The position numbers and the translations under genes are program-made. The notes beneath the pieces are model-generated. The model ran no database searches. It saw only the letters and a program-made list of their open reading frames with translations, and was not told the origin of the DNA. A DNA stretch of 64,000 bases. Source: an uncultured Bacteroidales bacterium. GTDB taxonomy: Bacteria; Bacteroidota; Bacteroidia; Bacteroidales; UBA932. Positions 55,010 to 63,409 of this stretch are shown here, one piece after another. How positions within the stretch are numbered: position 1 is the first letter of the stretch; every line of letters starts with the position of its first letter. Location: contig CALVAJ010000001.1 of assembly GCA_944325505.1 (NCBI GenBank), positions 186,001 through 250,000 of the forward strand. Direction: 5' to 3'.

Positions 55010-56347
55010 TCATGAATATTTTTTCGGGAACCGGAACAATATTGCCATGAGGGCCATAAGTCCCAGTGCATAAGGGTAGTATAGATACTTGATGATCGAC
55101 AGGGCCGATACCCCTGCAAGTCCTGCGGCCATCAGCATCTGCGCCCCGTAAGGGATGATGCCCTGGACCATGCAGGAGAAAGTGTCCAGGATGCTGGCGC
55201 TCTTTCTGTTGTCCACTCCGTATTTCCGGCTGATGTCCCTGGCTATCCGTCCGGTGGTGATGATGGCGATGGTATTGTTGGCAGTGCAGATGTTGGCCAG
55301 GCTGACCAGGGCTGCTATGCACAGTTCCGCCCCGCGTTTACCCTTTATTTTCCTGGTCAGTCCGGATACGATGAAGTCTATTCCTCCGTTTATCCGTATC
55401 ATTTCCAGCATTCCTCCGGCGAGCATGGTCACGATTATCAGTTCCCCCATGCCTCCTATCCCTTTGCCGAGGGCCACGAGCCATCCGGTCCATCCGAAAT
55501 CCCCGCAGGAGAATCCTATGGCTGCGTTTACGGCTATCCCTATCGCCAGGACAGTAACTACGTTCATTCCGGCCAGGGCCAGCCATATTACCATTACATA
55601 AGGAATCAGCTTCAGCCACTCGATCGACCCGGGCTCTCCGGCGAACTCCGTGCCTGAGCCGATGAATATGTACAGTGCAGTGACAATGATGGCGGCCGGT
55701 GCCGCGATTGCCACATTGACCCGGAACTTGTCTTTCATCGCACACTCCTGGGTGCGGGTCGCCGCTATGGTGGTGTCCGAAATGAAAGACAGATTGTCCC
55801 CGAAGAATGCCCCTCCGGCCACGATGGCCGTCATGAAGGCGGTTTCTGTTCCAGTCTGTGCCGCGATTCCTGCGGCGACAGGTACGAGCGCCACTATCGT
55901 TCCGACGCTGGTGCCAATAGCCATCGATATGAAGCATGATGCAAGGAAAATCCCCGCATACAGCAGCTTGTCCGGAAGAATCTTCAGAGTCAGGTCTACG
56001 GTGGCATCGACCGCCCCGATTGCCTGTGCGGAAGAAGCAAACGCTCCGGCCAGGACGAATATCCATATCATCAGCAGCACGTTCCTGTCTCCTGCTCCGC
56101 TGGAAAAAGTCGCTATCTTTTCCTCTGTGGTTCCCCTGCTGATCAGCAGGGCATATACCGATGCTACCAGAAAGGCTGCAGTGATTGGTATCTTGTAGAA
56201 ATCCATTTCCAGCAGAGAAGACACCAGGTAGACAACCAGGAAAACGGCCAGCGGGCTCAGAGCCGCCCATCCGCTTCTTTGTTTTCTGCCGTCCCGTCTG
56301 AATCCTTTGACGAGATCCGATATGTATTTGTCAGGAATAATGCCCAT
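55010..56347 (-). CDS. NhaC-family Na+/H+ antiporter
   Basis: 445 residues with about eleven hydrophobic segments. The NhaC/ArsB-superfamily signature is clear: SMAIGTSVGTIVALVPVAAG, then GGAFFGDNLSFISDTTIAAT, and LANICTANNTIAII in the second half. It exchanges Na+ for H+ across the inner membrane; some family members carry amino-acid derivatives such as malate/lactate or tyrosine. It has its own -7 box. It is convergent with the LuxR gene. Confidence 0.9.
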   Translation of the reverse strand: MGIIPDKYISDLVKGFRRDGRKQRSGWAALSPLAVFLVVYLVSSLLEMDFYKIPITAAFLVASVYALLISRGTTEEKIATFSSGAGDRNVLLMIWIFVLAGAFASSAQAIGAVDATVDLTLKILPDKLLYAGIFLASCFISMAIGTSVGTIVALVPVAAGIAAQTGTETAFMTAIVAGGAFFGDNLSFISDTTIAATRTQECAMKDKFRVNVAIAAPAAIIVTALYIFIGSGTEFAGEPGSIEWLKLIPYVMVIWLALAGMNVVTVLAIGIAVNAAIGFSCGDFGWTGWLVALGKGIGGMGELIIVTMLAGGMLEMIRINGGIDFIVSGLTRKIKGKRGAELCIAALVSLANICTANNTIAIITTGRIARDISRKYGVDNRKSASILDTFSCMVQGIIPYGAQMLMAAGLAGVSALSIIKYLYYPYALGLMALMAILFRFPKKYS

Positions 56348-56372
56348 GGACAGAATGTTCAGAAACCGGTTG

Positions 56373-56380
56373 CAAAGATA
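56373..56380 (-). promoter_or_regulatory. -7 promoter element of the NhaC gene
   Basis: Minus-strand TATCTTTG, 26 bases before the ATG at 56347. Confidence 0.6.
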
Positions 56381-56466
56381 GACAATTTACAGGACAGTTA
56401 AGGAGTGGTTGTAGTACGGACCAAAAGAAGATGAGTCAGACTTGCCTCGAAAGATACCTATGATTG

Positions 56467-58026
56467 TCATCCCTCCACAGCCTTCCATTCGCTGACGGTC
56501 CTGGTGGCGGAGTCGAAGTTCACCCCGACCTTCACCAGCTTCCTCCCGTCGGCGGTGTACGGCACCAGATAGCCCTTGCTGTCTATCTGCCGGAGGGCAT
56601 CCTCGGCGGAGCCGTCCACCTTCAGCTCGAACACGTAGATATGCGTTGGGGTCTTTATGACAACGTCAGCCCTGCCGACGGCACTCCGGACCTCGCTCTC
56701 CACATACAGCCCCGTCATCGAGAACAGCAGATAGAAGATTGTATGGTAATGTTTCTCCGTCTTGTTGTCCAGATCATACGGGATGGACGCGAAGAAGGCC
56801 GTCAGTCCCCTCATGCATTTCTCTAGATCCCCTTTCCGCAGATCTTCAGTAAAATCATAGATGAACGAATCCTGTTTGTGGTAAGGATCTGACAGGTAGG
56901 ACGGGATAAAGGAGTTGATGAACCCGAGCCGTACCTCGTCATTAGGATATGCCAGGGTGTACAGATCTGCAGCGAAATTATAGTTCTTGATTGTAAGGTA
57001 CCCGCTCTGGTACAGGACAGGAATAGGGTTGGTGATCCTTTCGGTCGGGACATCGAAACCTTCCGCCCTCAATGTGGTCCCTTCGAGACTCTCTATGTCG
57101 TAGTCGCATTTGCGGAGCAGCTCTATCAGGAACGTCGGAGTGCCGGACGAGAACCAGTACTTCCCGTATCGTCTGTCATTGAACGCATTGAGCAGGCTGA
57201 AAGGGTTGTATATGTCCTCGCATTCCGGACTGAAATGGTATCCGTCATACATCCTGCGCAGGTGCTCCAGAGCCTCCTCGTAACTCTCCCCGTTCTTCGC
57301 CGCAAGCGCCTCGACGTCCGGCCCCAGCTGCTCCCTCAGCTCCTTGTCCGTGATCCCGCAGATTGCGCTGAAGCGGTCCTTCATGCTGATGTTCTGAAGG
57401 CTGTTCAGCTCGCTGAAGATGCTCATCTGGCTGAACTTGCTTATCCCCGTGATGAACACGAAGCGCAGCATCGCGTCGCTCATCTTCACCACGCTGTAGA
57501 AACTCCGGAGCATGTTCCGTAGTTTCTCCTGCAGCTCCGGATTCGAGTTGCTGTCCAGAAGCGGGGCGTCGTACTCGTCCACAAGGAACACCACCTGCCT
57601 TCCGGTCTTCTCGTATGCCCTGCGGATGATGCCGCCGAACCGCTCGGCAGGAGTCACTTCATCCGGGTTTTTCCCGTATTTCTCCTCCATACGTGACAGC
57701 TGTATCCGCAGCTGTCCCTCCAGATCACCCGTGCTGAAATACTTCGTCCCGCTGAAGTCGAAGTGCAGTACAGGATACTCCGTCCAGTCCTTCTCCAGAG
57801 ACTCCATCGCCAGACCCCGGAACAGTTCCTTCCTTCCGGAGAAATACGCCTCGAGCGTGGTCACCAGGAGACTCTTCCCGAACCGGCGCGGGCGGCTCAG
57901 GAAATAGATGGTGTTCGAAGTCACCAGATCATAAACAAGTGCCGTCTTGTCTATGTACAGGAAGCCTCCTTCCCGTATCTTCTCGAATGACTGCACTCCT
58001 ATCGGGTATCTGCGTGTCTGTTCCAT
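56467..58026 (-). CDS. AAA-ATPase-like protein with PD-(D/E)XK domain
   Basis: 519 residues from the ATG at 58026. The N-terminal AAA-ATPase-like domain begins YPIGVQSFEKIREGGFLYIDKT (a span), with Walker A RPRRFGKS (45-52) and Walker B VVFLVDEYDAPL. The C-terminal DUF1703-type PD-(D/E)XK nuclease fold has ADVVIKTP followed by YVFELKV, so its Asp and ExK residues are intact. Such proteins are present in many copies in Bacteroidales genomes, often in variable regions, and their role is unknown (defence or mobile-element related has been suggested). Stand-alone; no partner gene. Confidence 0.88.
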   Translation of the reverse strand: MEQTRRYPIGVQSFEKIREGGFLYIDKTALVYDLVTSNTIYFLSRPRRFGKSLLVTTLEAYFSGRKELFRGLAMESLEKDWTEYPVLHFDFSGTKYFSTGDLEGQLRIQLSRMEEKYGKNPDEVTPAERFGGIIRRAYEKTGRQVVFLVDEYDAPLLDSNSNPELQEKLRNMLRSFYSVVKMSDAMLRFVFITGISKFSQMSIFSELNSLQNISMKDRFSAICGITDKELREQLGPDVEALAAKNGESYEEALEHLRRMYDGYHFSPECEDIYNPFSLLNAFNDRRYGKYWFSSGTPTFLIELLRKCDYDIESLEGTTLRAEGFDVPTERITNPIPVLYQSGYLTIKNYNFAADLYTLAYPNDEVRLGFINSFIPSYLSDPYHKQDSFIYDFTEDLRKGDLEKCMRGLTAFFASIPYDLDNKTEKHYHTIFYLLFSMTGLYVESEVRSAVGRADVVIKTPTHIYVFELKVDGSAEDALRQIDSKGYLVPYTADGRKLVKVGVNFDSATRTVSEWKAVEG

Positions 58027-58219
58027 AATCCGGTTCCATTTAAACAAATGAATATCCGCCTGACGTTCCTGTTCGCAGGCATATCTTTACAAATTAACGG
58101 ATTTTTTCCCGGTTATGAAAATTACCGTCTGAAAAACGTTGTAAATCCTATAATCCACCGATATGTCCATTCGAGGCAGGGACCACCACTTTCGGAAAAT
58201 GCCGAGTAATCTATAAACA

Positions 58220-58258
58220 AGAGGCTGTTATCAGAATACAATCCTGACTGCAGCCTCT
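58220..58258. terminator. Possible terminator hairpin
   Basis: AGAGGCTG (58220-58227) and CAGCCTCT (58251-58258) with a 23-base loop. It is about 40 bases downstream of the lipocalin-like gene (minus strand) and could end that operon, but the T run is poor. The rest of 58027-58297 holds nothing I can name. Confidence 0.35.
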
Positions 58259-58297
58259 CTAAACCTATATAAAACCGGCAACGTCAATAGTTGCAAA

Positions 58298-58753
58298 TCA
58301 AAGCATCCTCCTTTCGTTATCAATTAGAGATTTTGTTTCAATGGCGTTGCCAATTACTTCATTCGGAATAACAGCATGCTCATACACTGAAATCTCGTCA
58401 GGATCATTCTGAGGGATTAAAGTCAATGTACTGTTATCAGATTCTAAGCTTACTGTATATGACCCGCCGCCGAGAGGTTCTCCGTCAGAATATTGGCCTG
58501 TCATCACATCCCCCTGAACGGAATATGTGCCGCCATAATGCCGGTAGCGCCCTTCGCCGAGCATCTGGTACAAATCGAAAGTCCCTTTCCCGAAAGAGAC
58601 ATAGACATCTATCGAAGCCATTGGCAAATCACCGGCAGAGACAAGATGCCATTCGCCGGATATATCGAGGGACGGAGCGCTGTCCTGTTTTGAACATGCT
58701 GCGCATACAAAGGCCAGAAATATGGCCAAAACCGGATATAATATATTTTTCAT
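58298..58753 (-). CDS. Lipocalin-like lipoprotein
   Basis: 151 residues, lipobox VCAAC with C20. The body LDISGEWHLVSAGDLP, GTFDLYQMLGEGRYRHYGGTY and SLESDNSTLTLIP matches the small lipocalin-like family of Bacteroidetes lipoproteins, in which a beta-barrel is tethered by lipid to a membrane. Ligand unknown. Starts 11 bases after the S8 protease stop, so it is cotranscribed with it. Confidence 0.8.
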   Translation of the reverse strand: MKNILYPVLAIFLAFVCAACSKQDSAPSLDISGEWHLVSAGDLPMASIDVYVSFGKGTFDLYQMLGEGRYRHYGGTYSVQGDVMTGQYSDGEPLGGGSYTVSLESDNSTLTLIPQNDPDEISVYEHAVIPNEVIGNAIETKSLIDNERRML

Positions 58754-58764
58754 GATAGAATCGA

Positions 58765-60792
58765 TTAAAGCCAGCCACCATTGTCAGACCTGACACTCCT
58801 GGAAATCACGGAAACCTTTTTGGAAATCTCCATTCCCCCGATAGCATCTCCGCCGCCGGTCACATTCCCGCCGGCAATGGCTCTGACTGTCATACATGCG
58901 GCGCCTGCCTTTGTCGGAGTAAGCTTGAGTTTTCCGTTATATTTGTTGATTTCAGGTTTTTCCTCAAGTCCTATCGCGGCCATGTCCTCATCTGAAATAT
59001 CCACTCCGAGAAATGTCATGGCAGATGCCCCGTCTCCGAAATATGCCTTAAGGTCAAGACTGTTCGGCTCTCCGGTCCTGGCTGTCAGCCACGGAGTGCC
59101 CTCAATCTGCATAAGGAATTTCCATGCGTCAATATACCCCGTCCCCATATTCTTATAGTAAGGATGCATTTGGACAGGAGCACCGTCCGCTATCTGCTTC
59201 TGACCGCCCAACAATCTGGAGTCGACGTCGTTAACTGAAGTCAGCAGCATGGAGACCATCTCCTCGCGGGTAAAATGCTTGCCGAGCTTCTTTGCATACG
59301 ATACTCCGAGAGCCGCCACTCCTGAGACATGCGGACATGCCATTGAAGTTCCCTGCATATATCCGTAATCCGTAGCGCTGAATGACCCCGGAATGGGTTT
59401 TCCGGTCTCATCATACTGCTGAAGGGACTCTGTCGGCATTGTAGAAAGCACCATACTGTAGTCTGAGTAGACTGCTCCGGTATTGTATTCCCCGCCCGGA
59501 GCCGCGACATTGCAGCCCGGGCCATAATTGGTGTAATACGCAGGAAGCCCGTCAGAGGCAATCGATGTAACTGAAATGAATTCATTGTATGCGCCAGGAT
59601 AGGCAGACATTGCAGCGCCTTCATTGCCGGCGGCAAAAATCAGCAGGCCTCCGTCCATTACTTCCGGACAGTTGCTTTTATTCATGAAATACAGGTAGGC
59701 ATCCCGTTCTGCGCCATAAATCTCTGCATAACTGCCGTCTGAAGCAACCGAGCCTGCAGACAGTCCGTACGAACACTGCAGGATACATGCCCCGTTATCG
59801 GCAGCGTATTTCACTGCCTTCACCGTAGTGGCCACATCCCCGCCTTCAAATCCGTCAAATATCTGGCAGGACATAATCCTTACTCCATCGGACCGGCCAG
59901 TTCCCCCTGCTATACCGCACACTCCCGTCCCGTTACCATTGACTGCCGCTACAGTCCCTGCCACATGGGTGCCGTGCCCCGTATTCCCGTCCGTACTCCA
60001 TTTTACCTGGCCGCCTGAGACAAAGTTATATCCGTAAATGTCATCTGCATACCCGTTGTCGTCATCATCTATTCCGTTGCCTGGTATTTCATCGGAATTG
60101 ACCCACATGTTGGCCGCCAGATCAGGATGATCGGACTGTACGCCTTCATCCACGACAGCGACTATTATGTCCGGATCTCCGGCAGTAAGCCTCCAGGCAT
60201 CCTTTACATTGATATCTGCCCCGGCATATGCAGTAGATGCTATGGTTTTATCTCCTGAATTATGATAATGCCACTGGTACGGCAGATACACGTCATTGAA
60301 ATTTGCAGCACCGGCCTGCTTGACTCCCGCCCTTGTCATCATTGTCGGAGCAGGGAAGGAGCGGCAATCCGAAGCTTTTTTCATTAATGTATTGAACTGT
60401 ATTTTCTGTATGGCATCCAGTCCTGACAGTTCCGAAGCGGCGCGGCCGACATCGGTCCCGTCCGGAAGCCACACCTGATACCATCGGTGCAGGTTGTACC
60501 TGCGGGAGGTCTCGATATCACCTGAAGAAAGGCTGAATACCCTTTCTGCCCTTGTCCCTTCTCCCAGAGCCTGCACTACCGCATCCGAAAGTTCCTTTTC
60601 CGTAACATCACCTCCGGTATAGACAAGCAGGGAGCCGGCCGATGCCGATTCTGAAGTATTGATAATTTTACCGTAAGGATTTCCGTCCCTGTTCTGCATA
60701 TTGCCGGATTCGTATTCCGCAATCAGTCCGCTGCAGCCAGCAAACAGCGGCAATGCCGAACACAGGAACAGTATAAATATGTTTCGAGCCAT
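58765..60792 (-). CDS. Subtilisin-like (S8) protease lipoprotein
   Basis: 675 residues with lipobox LFAGC (C20), probably surface- or periplasm-anchored. A prodomain-like segment (about 50-140) is followed by the S8 catalytic domain (about 175-570) with D215 (AVVDEG), H273 (GHGTHVAGT), oxyanion N390 (AAGNEG) and S483 (GTSMACPHVSG), all intact. An insertion around 360-380 and a C-terminal beta-rich module (about 585-675) complete it. Own -7 box at 60811-60818. The lipocalin-like gene follows. The protein substrate is unknown; the SusD locus upstream suggests peptide or glycoprotein use. Confidence 0.93.
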   Translation of the reverse strand: MARNIFILFLCSALPLFAGCSGLIAEYESGNMQNRDGNPYGKIINTSESASAGSLLVYTGGDVTEKELSDAVVQALGEGTRAERVFSLSSGDIETSRRYNLHRWYQVWLPDGTDVGRAASELSGLDAIQKIQFNTLMKKASDCRSFPAPTMMTRAGVKQAGAANFNDVYLPYQWHYHNSGDKTIASTAYAGADINVKDAWRLTAGDPDIIVAVVDEGVQSDHPDLAANMWVNSDEIPGNGIDDDDNGYADDIYGYNFVSGGQVKWSTDGNTGHGTHVAGTVAAVNGNGTGVCGIAGGTGRSDGVRIMSCQIFDGFEGGDVATTVKAVKYAADNGACILQCSYGLSAGSVASDGSYAEIYGAERDAYLYFMNKSNCPEVMDGGLLIFAAGNEGAAMSAYPGAYNEFISVTSIASDGLPAYYTNYGPGCNVAAPGGEYNTGAVYSDYSMVLSTMPTESLQQYDETGKPIPGSFSATDYGYMQGTSMACPHVSGVAALGVSYAKKLGKHFTREEMVSMLLTSVNDVDSRLLGGQKQIADGAPVQMHPYYKNMGTGYIDAWKFLMQIEGTPWLTARTGEPNSLDLKAYFGDGASAMTFLGVDISDEDMAAIGLEEKPEINKYNGKLKLTPTKAGAACMTVRAIAGGNVTGGGDAIGGMEISKKVSVISRSVRSDNGGWL

Positions 60793-60810
60793 AAGTCAGT
60801 GTTATTTGTG

Positions 60811-60818
60811 CAAAATTA
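60811..60818 (-). promoter_or_regulatory. -7 promoter element of the S8 protease gene
   Basis: Minus-strand TAATTTTG, 18 bases before the ATG, directly adjoining the T run of the terminator for the gene upstream. Confidence 0.6.
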
Positions 60819-60820
60819 AA

Positions 60821-60857
60821 AAAAGGTGTGCCTGAACCAATATCCGGCACACCTTTT
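60821..60857 (-). terminator. Intrinsic terminator of the SusD/lipoprotein operon
   Basis: Twelve-base perfect arms (60821-60832, 60846-60857; AAAAGGTGTGCC type) with a 13-base loop; on the minus strand it is followed by seven T before the S8 promoter. Lies 16 bases after the stop of the 838-residue lipoprotein. Confidence 0.85.
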
Positions 60858-60873
60858 CTTTATCGGTTCTGAA

Positions 60874-63390
60874 TTATTTCAGTCTCATATCCGCTTTGAC
60901 AAGACCGGCAGCCGGAATTACATTCCCCTCATAAGGCTCCGCTTCAAAATGTACGGAAGAAACTTCCCTCTCTATCCTTATGTTTCTTGCGACATTGGTG
61001 TAGTCCCGGAAGGTGATTTCTGCAGAACGGAGGCCGTCTATCCTCGACCTGACATATCCGGAATCCGTTTCGACATAGTTCCTGCGTTCTCCTGAGAGGG
61101 ATGACGAAAGCTGTCCGAGTACATTGCGTGATGACTCGACGGCAGGTGCGTCATCTTTTTCAGGGAACGGATACCTTTCAGGATCAGCAAATATCATATC
61201 GCTGTACTCCACAACGGCACCGACAAATTGCTGATGGCCGGCATCTGCATACATGTCAAGACGCATTGTTGCAAATTCACCTGTAATTCCTTGTGCAGCA
61301 AGTGCATCATCATAAAGGCCGGAACTTACGAAAGGAATCAGGCCATAGTCTCCGAAAAAGCCTCCGATAAATACTTCAGGCAAAGGAAGGTACTCCCCGG
61401 AAGTATGTCCGAAAGAAAGCGTAGGATATAATGTGGTCGGCTCCGCCCCTTCTTCCAGCTGTGCGCTTACAGGGGCATAATCATTGGTAAACGTATAGAT
61501 GAAGCCTTCATAATACTCGAAGTCGGTGGCACCGTCGAATCCCAGGCTCTTGCCGGCGCTCGTAAACATCCCTGCCACTGACACCAGATCATATTCTCCA
61601 TATTCATCACTGACGTCTTCCGCCTCGCTGATAGTCACAGGGTCGATCGCGACTCTTCCTGAACCGTCTTTATCGGCATAGAAATTCCAGGTCCCAAAAT
61701 AGTCTGATTTCTGAGAAACTGTACCCAGATCATTGAGTGTAAACTCTTCGTTAAGGACATTGTATTCGCCTTCTGTTGTCACTTCTCTTTCAATGAACTT
61801 TTCTTCATATCCGTTTGATGCCAGAACAAGGAAAGTATAATTTGTCCCAGGTCTGAGGCCGGTAAGAAGTCCGGAAAGTCCGCCTGCTCCATTGACCGAT
61901 GCAAGTTCTTCTGCCGTAGCAGGAGTCTTTTTCCTGAGCTGCTCTTTGAGAGCATCAGGGTCTGCAGCATAATCCTTGGTAAGGAAAAGTCCGAAATGCG
62001 CCGATACTATATCTGTCCCGTAGATATGGAATTCAACGGAATTTTCGCTGTTTGCCTCATCGGTAACCTGCCTGTCATTCGTCATGACAAGAGCATTTAC
62101 AACGACCGGATTGCTGTCACCTGCAGCAAGATAACTTAACACCAGAGATGTACTTGCCAGCATTTCCCCGGCCTTGTCATAACCGACAGCAACCAATGTA
62201 TATACGCCTGTCTCCCCGAGATCGGACAACGATACCGATCCGCTTTCCTCCACTGTCCTGACGTCTGTTTCCGTCCCTTCGTCAATAGCCTCGACTTTCT
62301 CTGTAACTGCAGAATTGCTCAGTTCTCCTTCATATACTGCGTATTTTACGGATGTCACATCTTCACCGAGAGTGAATTTCACAGGAAGGGAACCGTCAGT
62401 CGCAACACCGGCAGTAAGTTTAAGGGTAGCATCAATGACTTCATAACCAGGGAAAATGATGGTAATAACATCATCCATAGTCGAATAGTTCCATCCATAA
62501 CCAGTAGGTTTTATATAATATGGAGCAAGTTGAACCTTGCCAGGCAAGATATCGCCGCTATTCTCTGCCGGGTCCTGATAGCTGACAACCTTATTATATG
62601 CCCATGTATTCACATCTGCCGATAATGCGGACGGATGATACAAAGACACTGCATAGTTATCATCGGCCAAAGTTCCGGTGTTATAAGTTCCGAATATCAC
62701 AAGATTATCAAGTGTACATGTAACCCCTCTATATTCCTGACCTTTTACCATTACCTCAAATGTAAGGAAGTCGTCCGACGGTTCTCCGGAATCAAGGAGA
62801 TTGTCTTCCCCTTGATCGTATGCCGCCTTATACGGGTTAAGCAGACGGAACTGGTTCTTGTTGCTCTGGCTCTGTTCTATTTCTACTTCATACTCTTTTT
62901 CAAAGAAGAAACTGTCAGTATACTTTGCTTTTCCTATATTCTCCCATTTTACTCGGGTAACATTAATCGTGAAGTAGGAAGAACCGGAAGAGTATTTTGA
63001 AGCATACTGCGGATCGGTAACATGAATTTCGCAAGAATACGGCTCCCCTTCTTTCGCACCGTCAAAGCTGACTGTAAATGTAGTCTCCGCCTGTCCGTCC
63101 TCGAACTCGATAGGCGTTGCCTTGAAAATGTCATCGGTGTTATTTACAATCTCATACGGGACCTGTATGGCACCTTCCGTAAGTTTCCTGGCCACGGTAA
63201 CCTCGATTTCACAAGGATCGGCCGGATCGATTTCAAGGCTCTCGGATGCCTCCTGCTCAGGAAAGAATACGCCGTAGCATCCTTCCACATCAGGATCTCC
63301 AGGCTGATACTCTTCTACCTGGGTACAAGCGGCAGCAAGCACAAAGGCTGCCGCTGTCATCAAATATGTAAATCTAACTGGATTTTTCAT
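60874..63390 (-). CDS. Large lipoprotein encoded next to SusD; function unknown
   Basis: 838 residues with a lipoprotein signal (MKNPVRFTYLMTAAAFVLAAAC, C22). The rest looks like several beta-sandwich modules: an N-terminal Calx-beta/BACON-like segment (about 40-150, ending SYFTINVTRVKWENIG), a middle with FATMR and Fn3-like sequences (TGVYTLVAVGYDKAG; PGTNYTFLVLASNGYEEK) and an acidic C-terminal half. Two Fn3-like units are the best guess. It follows SusD by 19 bases, the position of surface glycan- or peptide-binding proteins of polysaccharide-utilisation loci. No enzyme motif seen. Confidence 0.75.
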   Translation of the reverse strand: MKNPVRFTYLMTAAAFVLAAACTQVEEYQPGDPDVEGCYGVFFPEQEASESLEIDPADPCEIEVTVARKLTEGAIQVPYEIVNNTDDIFKATPIEFEDGQAETTFTVSFDGAKEGEPYSCEIHVTDPQYASKYSSGSSYFTINVTRVKWENIGKAKYTDSFFFEKEYEVEIEQSQSNKNQFRLLNPYKAAYDQGEDNLLDSGEPSDDFLTFEVMVKGQEYRGVTCTLDNLVIFGTYNTGTLADDNYAVSLYHPSALSADVNTWAYNKVVSYQDPAENSGDILPGKVQLAPYYIKPTGYGWNYSTMDDVITIIFPGYEVIDATLKLTAGVATDGSLPVKFTLGEDVTSVKYAVYEGELSNSAVTEKVEAIDEGTETDVRTVEESGSVSLSDLGETGVYTLVAVGYDKAGEMLASTSLVLSYLAAGDSNPVVVNALVMTNDRQVTDEANSENSVEFHIYGTDIVSAHFGLFLTKDYAADPDALKEQLRKKTPATAEELASVNGAGGLSGLLTGLRPGTNYTFLVLASNGYEEKFIEREVTTEGEYNVLNEEFTLNDLGTVSQKSDYFGTWNFYADKDGSGRVAIDPVTISEAEDVSDEYGEYDLVSVAGMFTSAGKSLGFDGATDFEYYEGFIYTFTNDYAPVSAQLEEGAEPTTLYPTLSFGHTSGEYLPLPEVFIGGFFGDYGLIPFVSSGLYDDALAAQGITGEFATMRLDMYADAGHQQFVGAVVEYSDMIFADPERYPFPEKDDAPAVESSRNVLGQLSSSLSGERRNYVETDSGYVRSRIDGLRSAEITFRDYTNVARNIRIEREVSSVHFEAEPYEGNVIPAAGLVKADMRLK

Positions 63391-63409
63391 GATTGCATGC
63401 GATTAATGA

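Noticed and set aside
58220..58258. AGAGGCTG/CAGCCTCT repeat as insertion-sequence end
   Set aside because: No transposase, no second end and no target duplication; a terminator-like hairpin is simpler.
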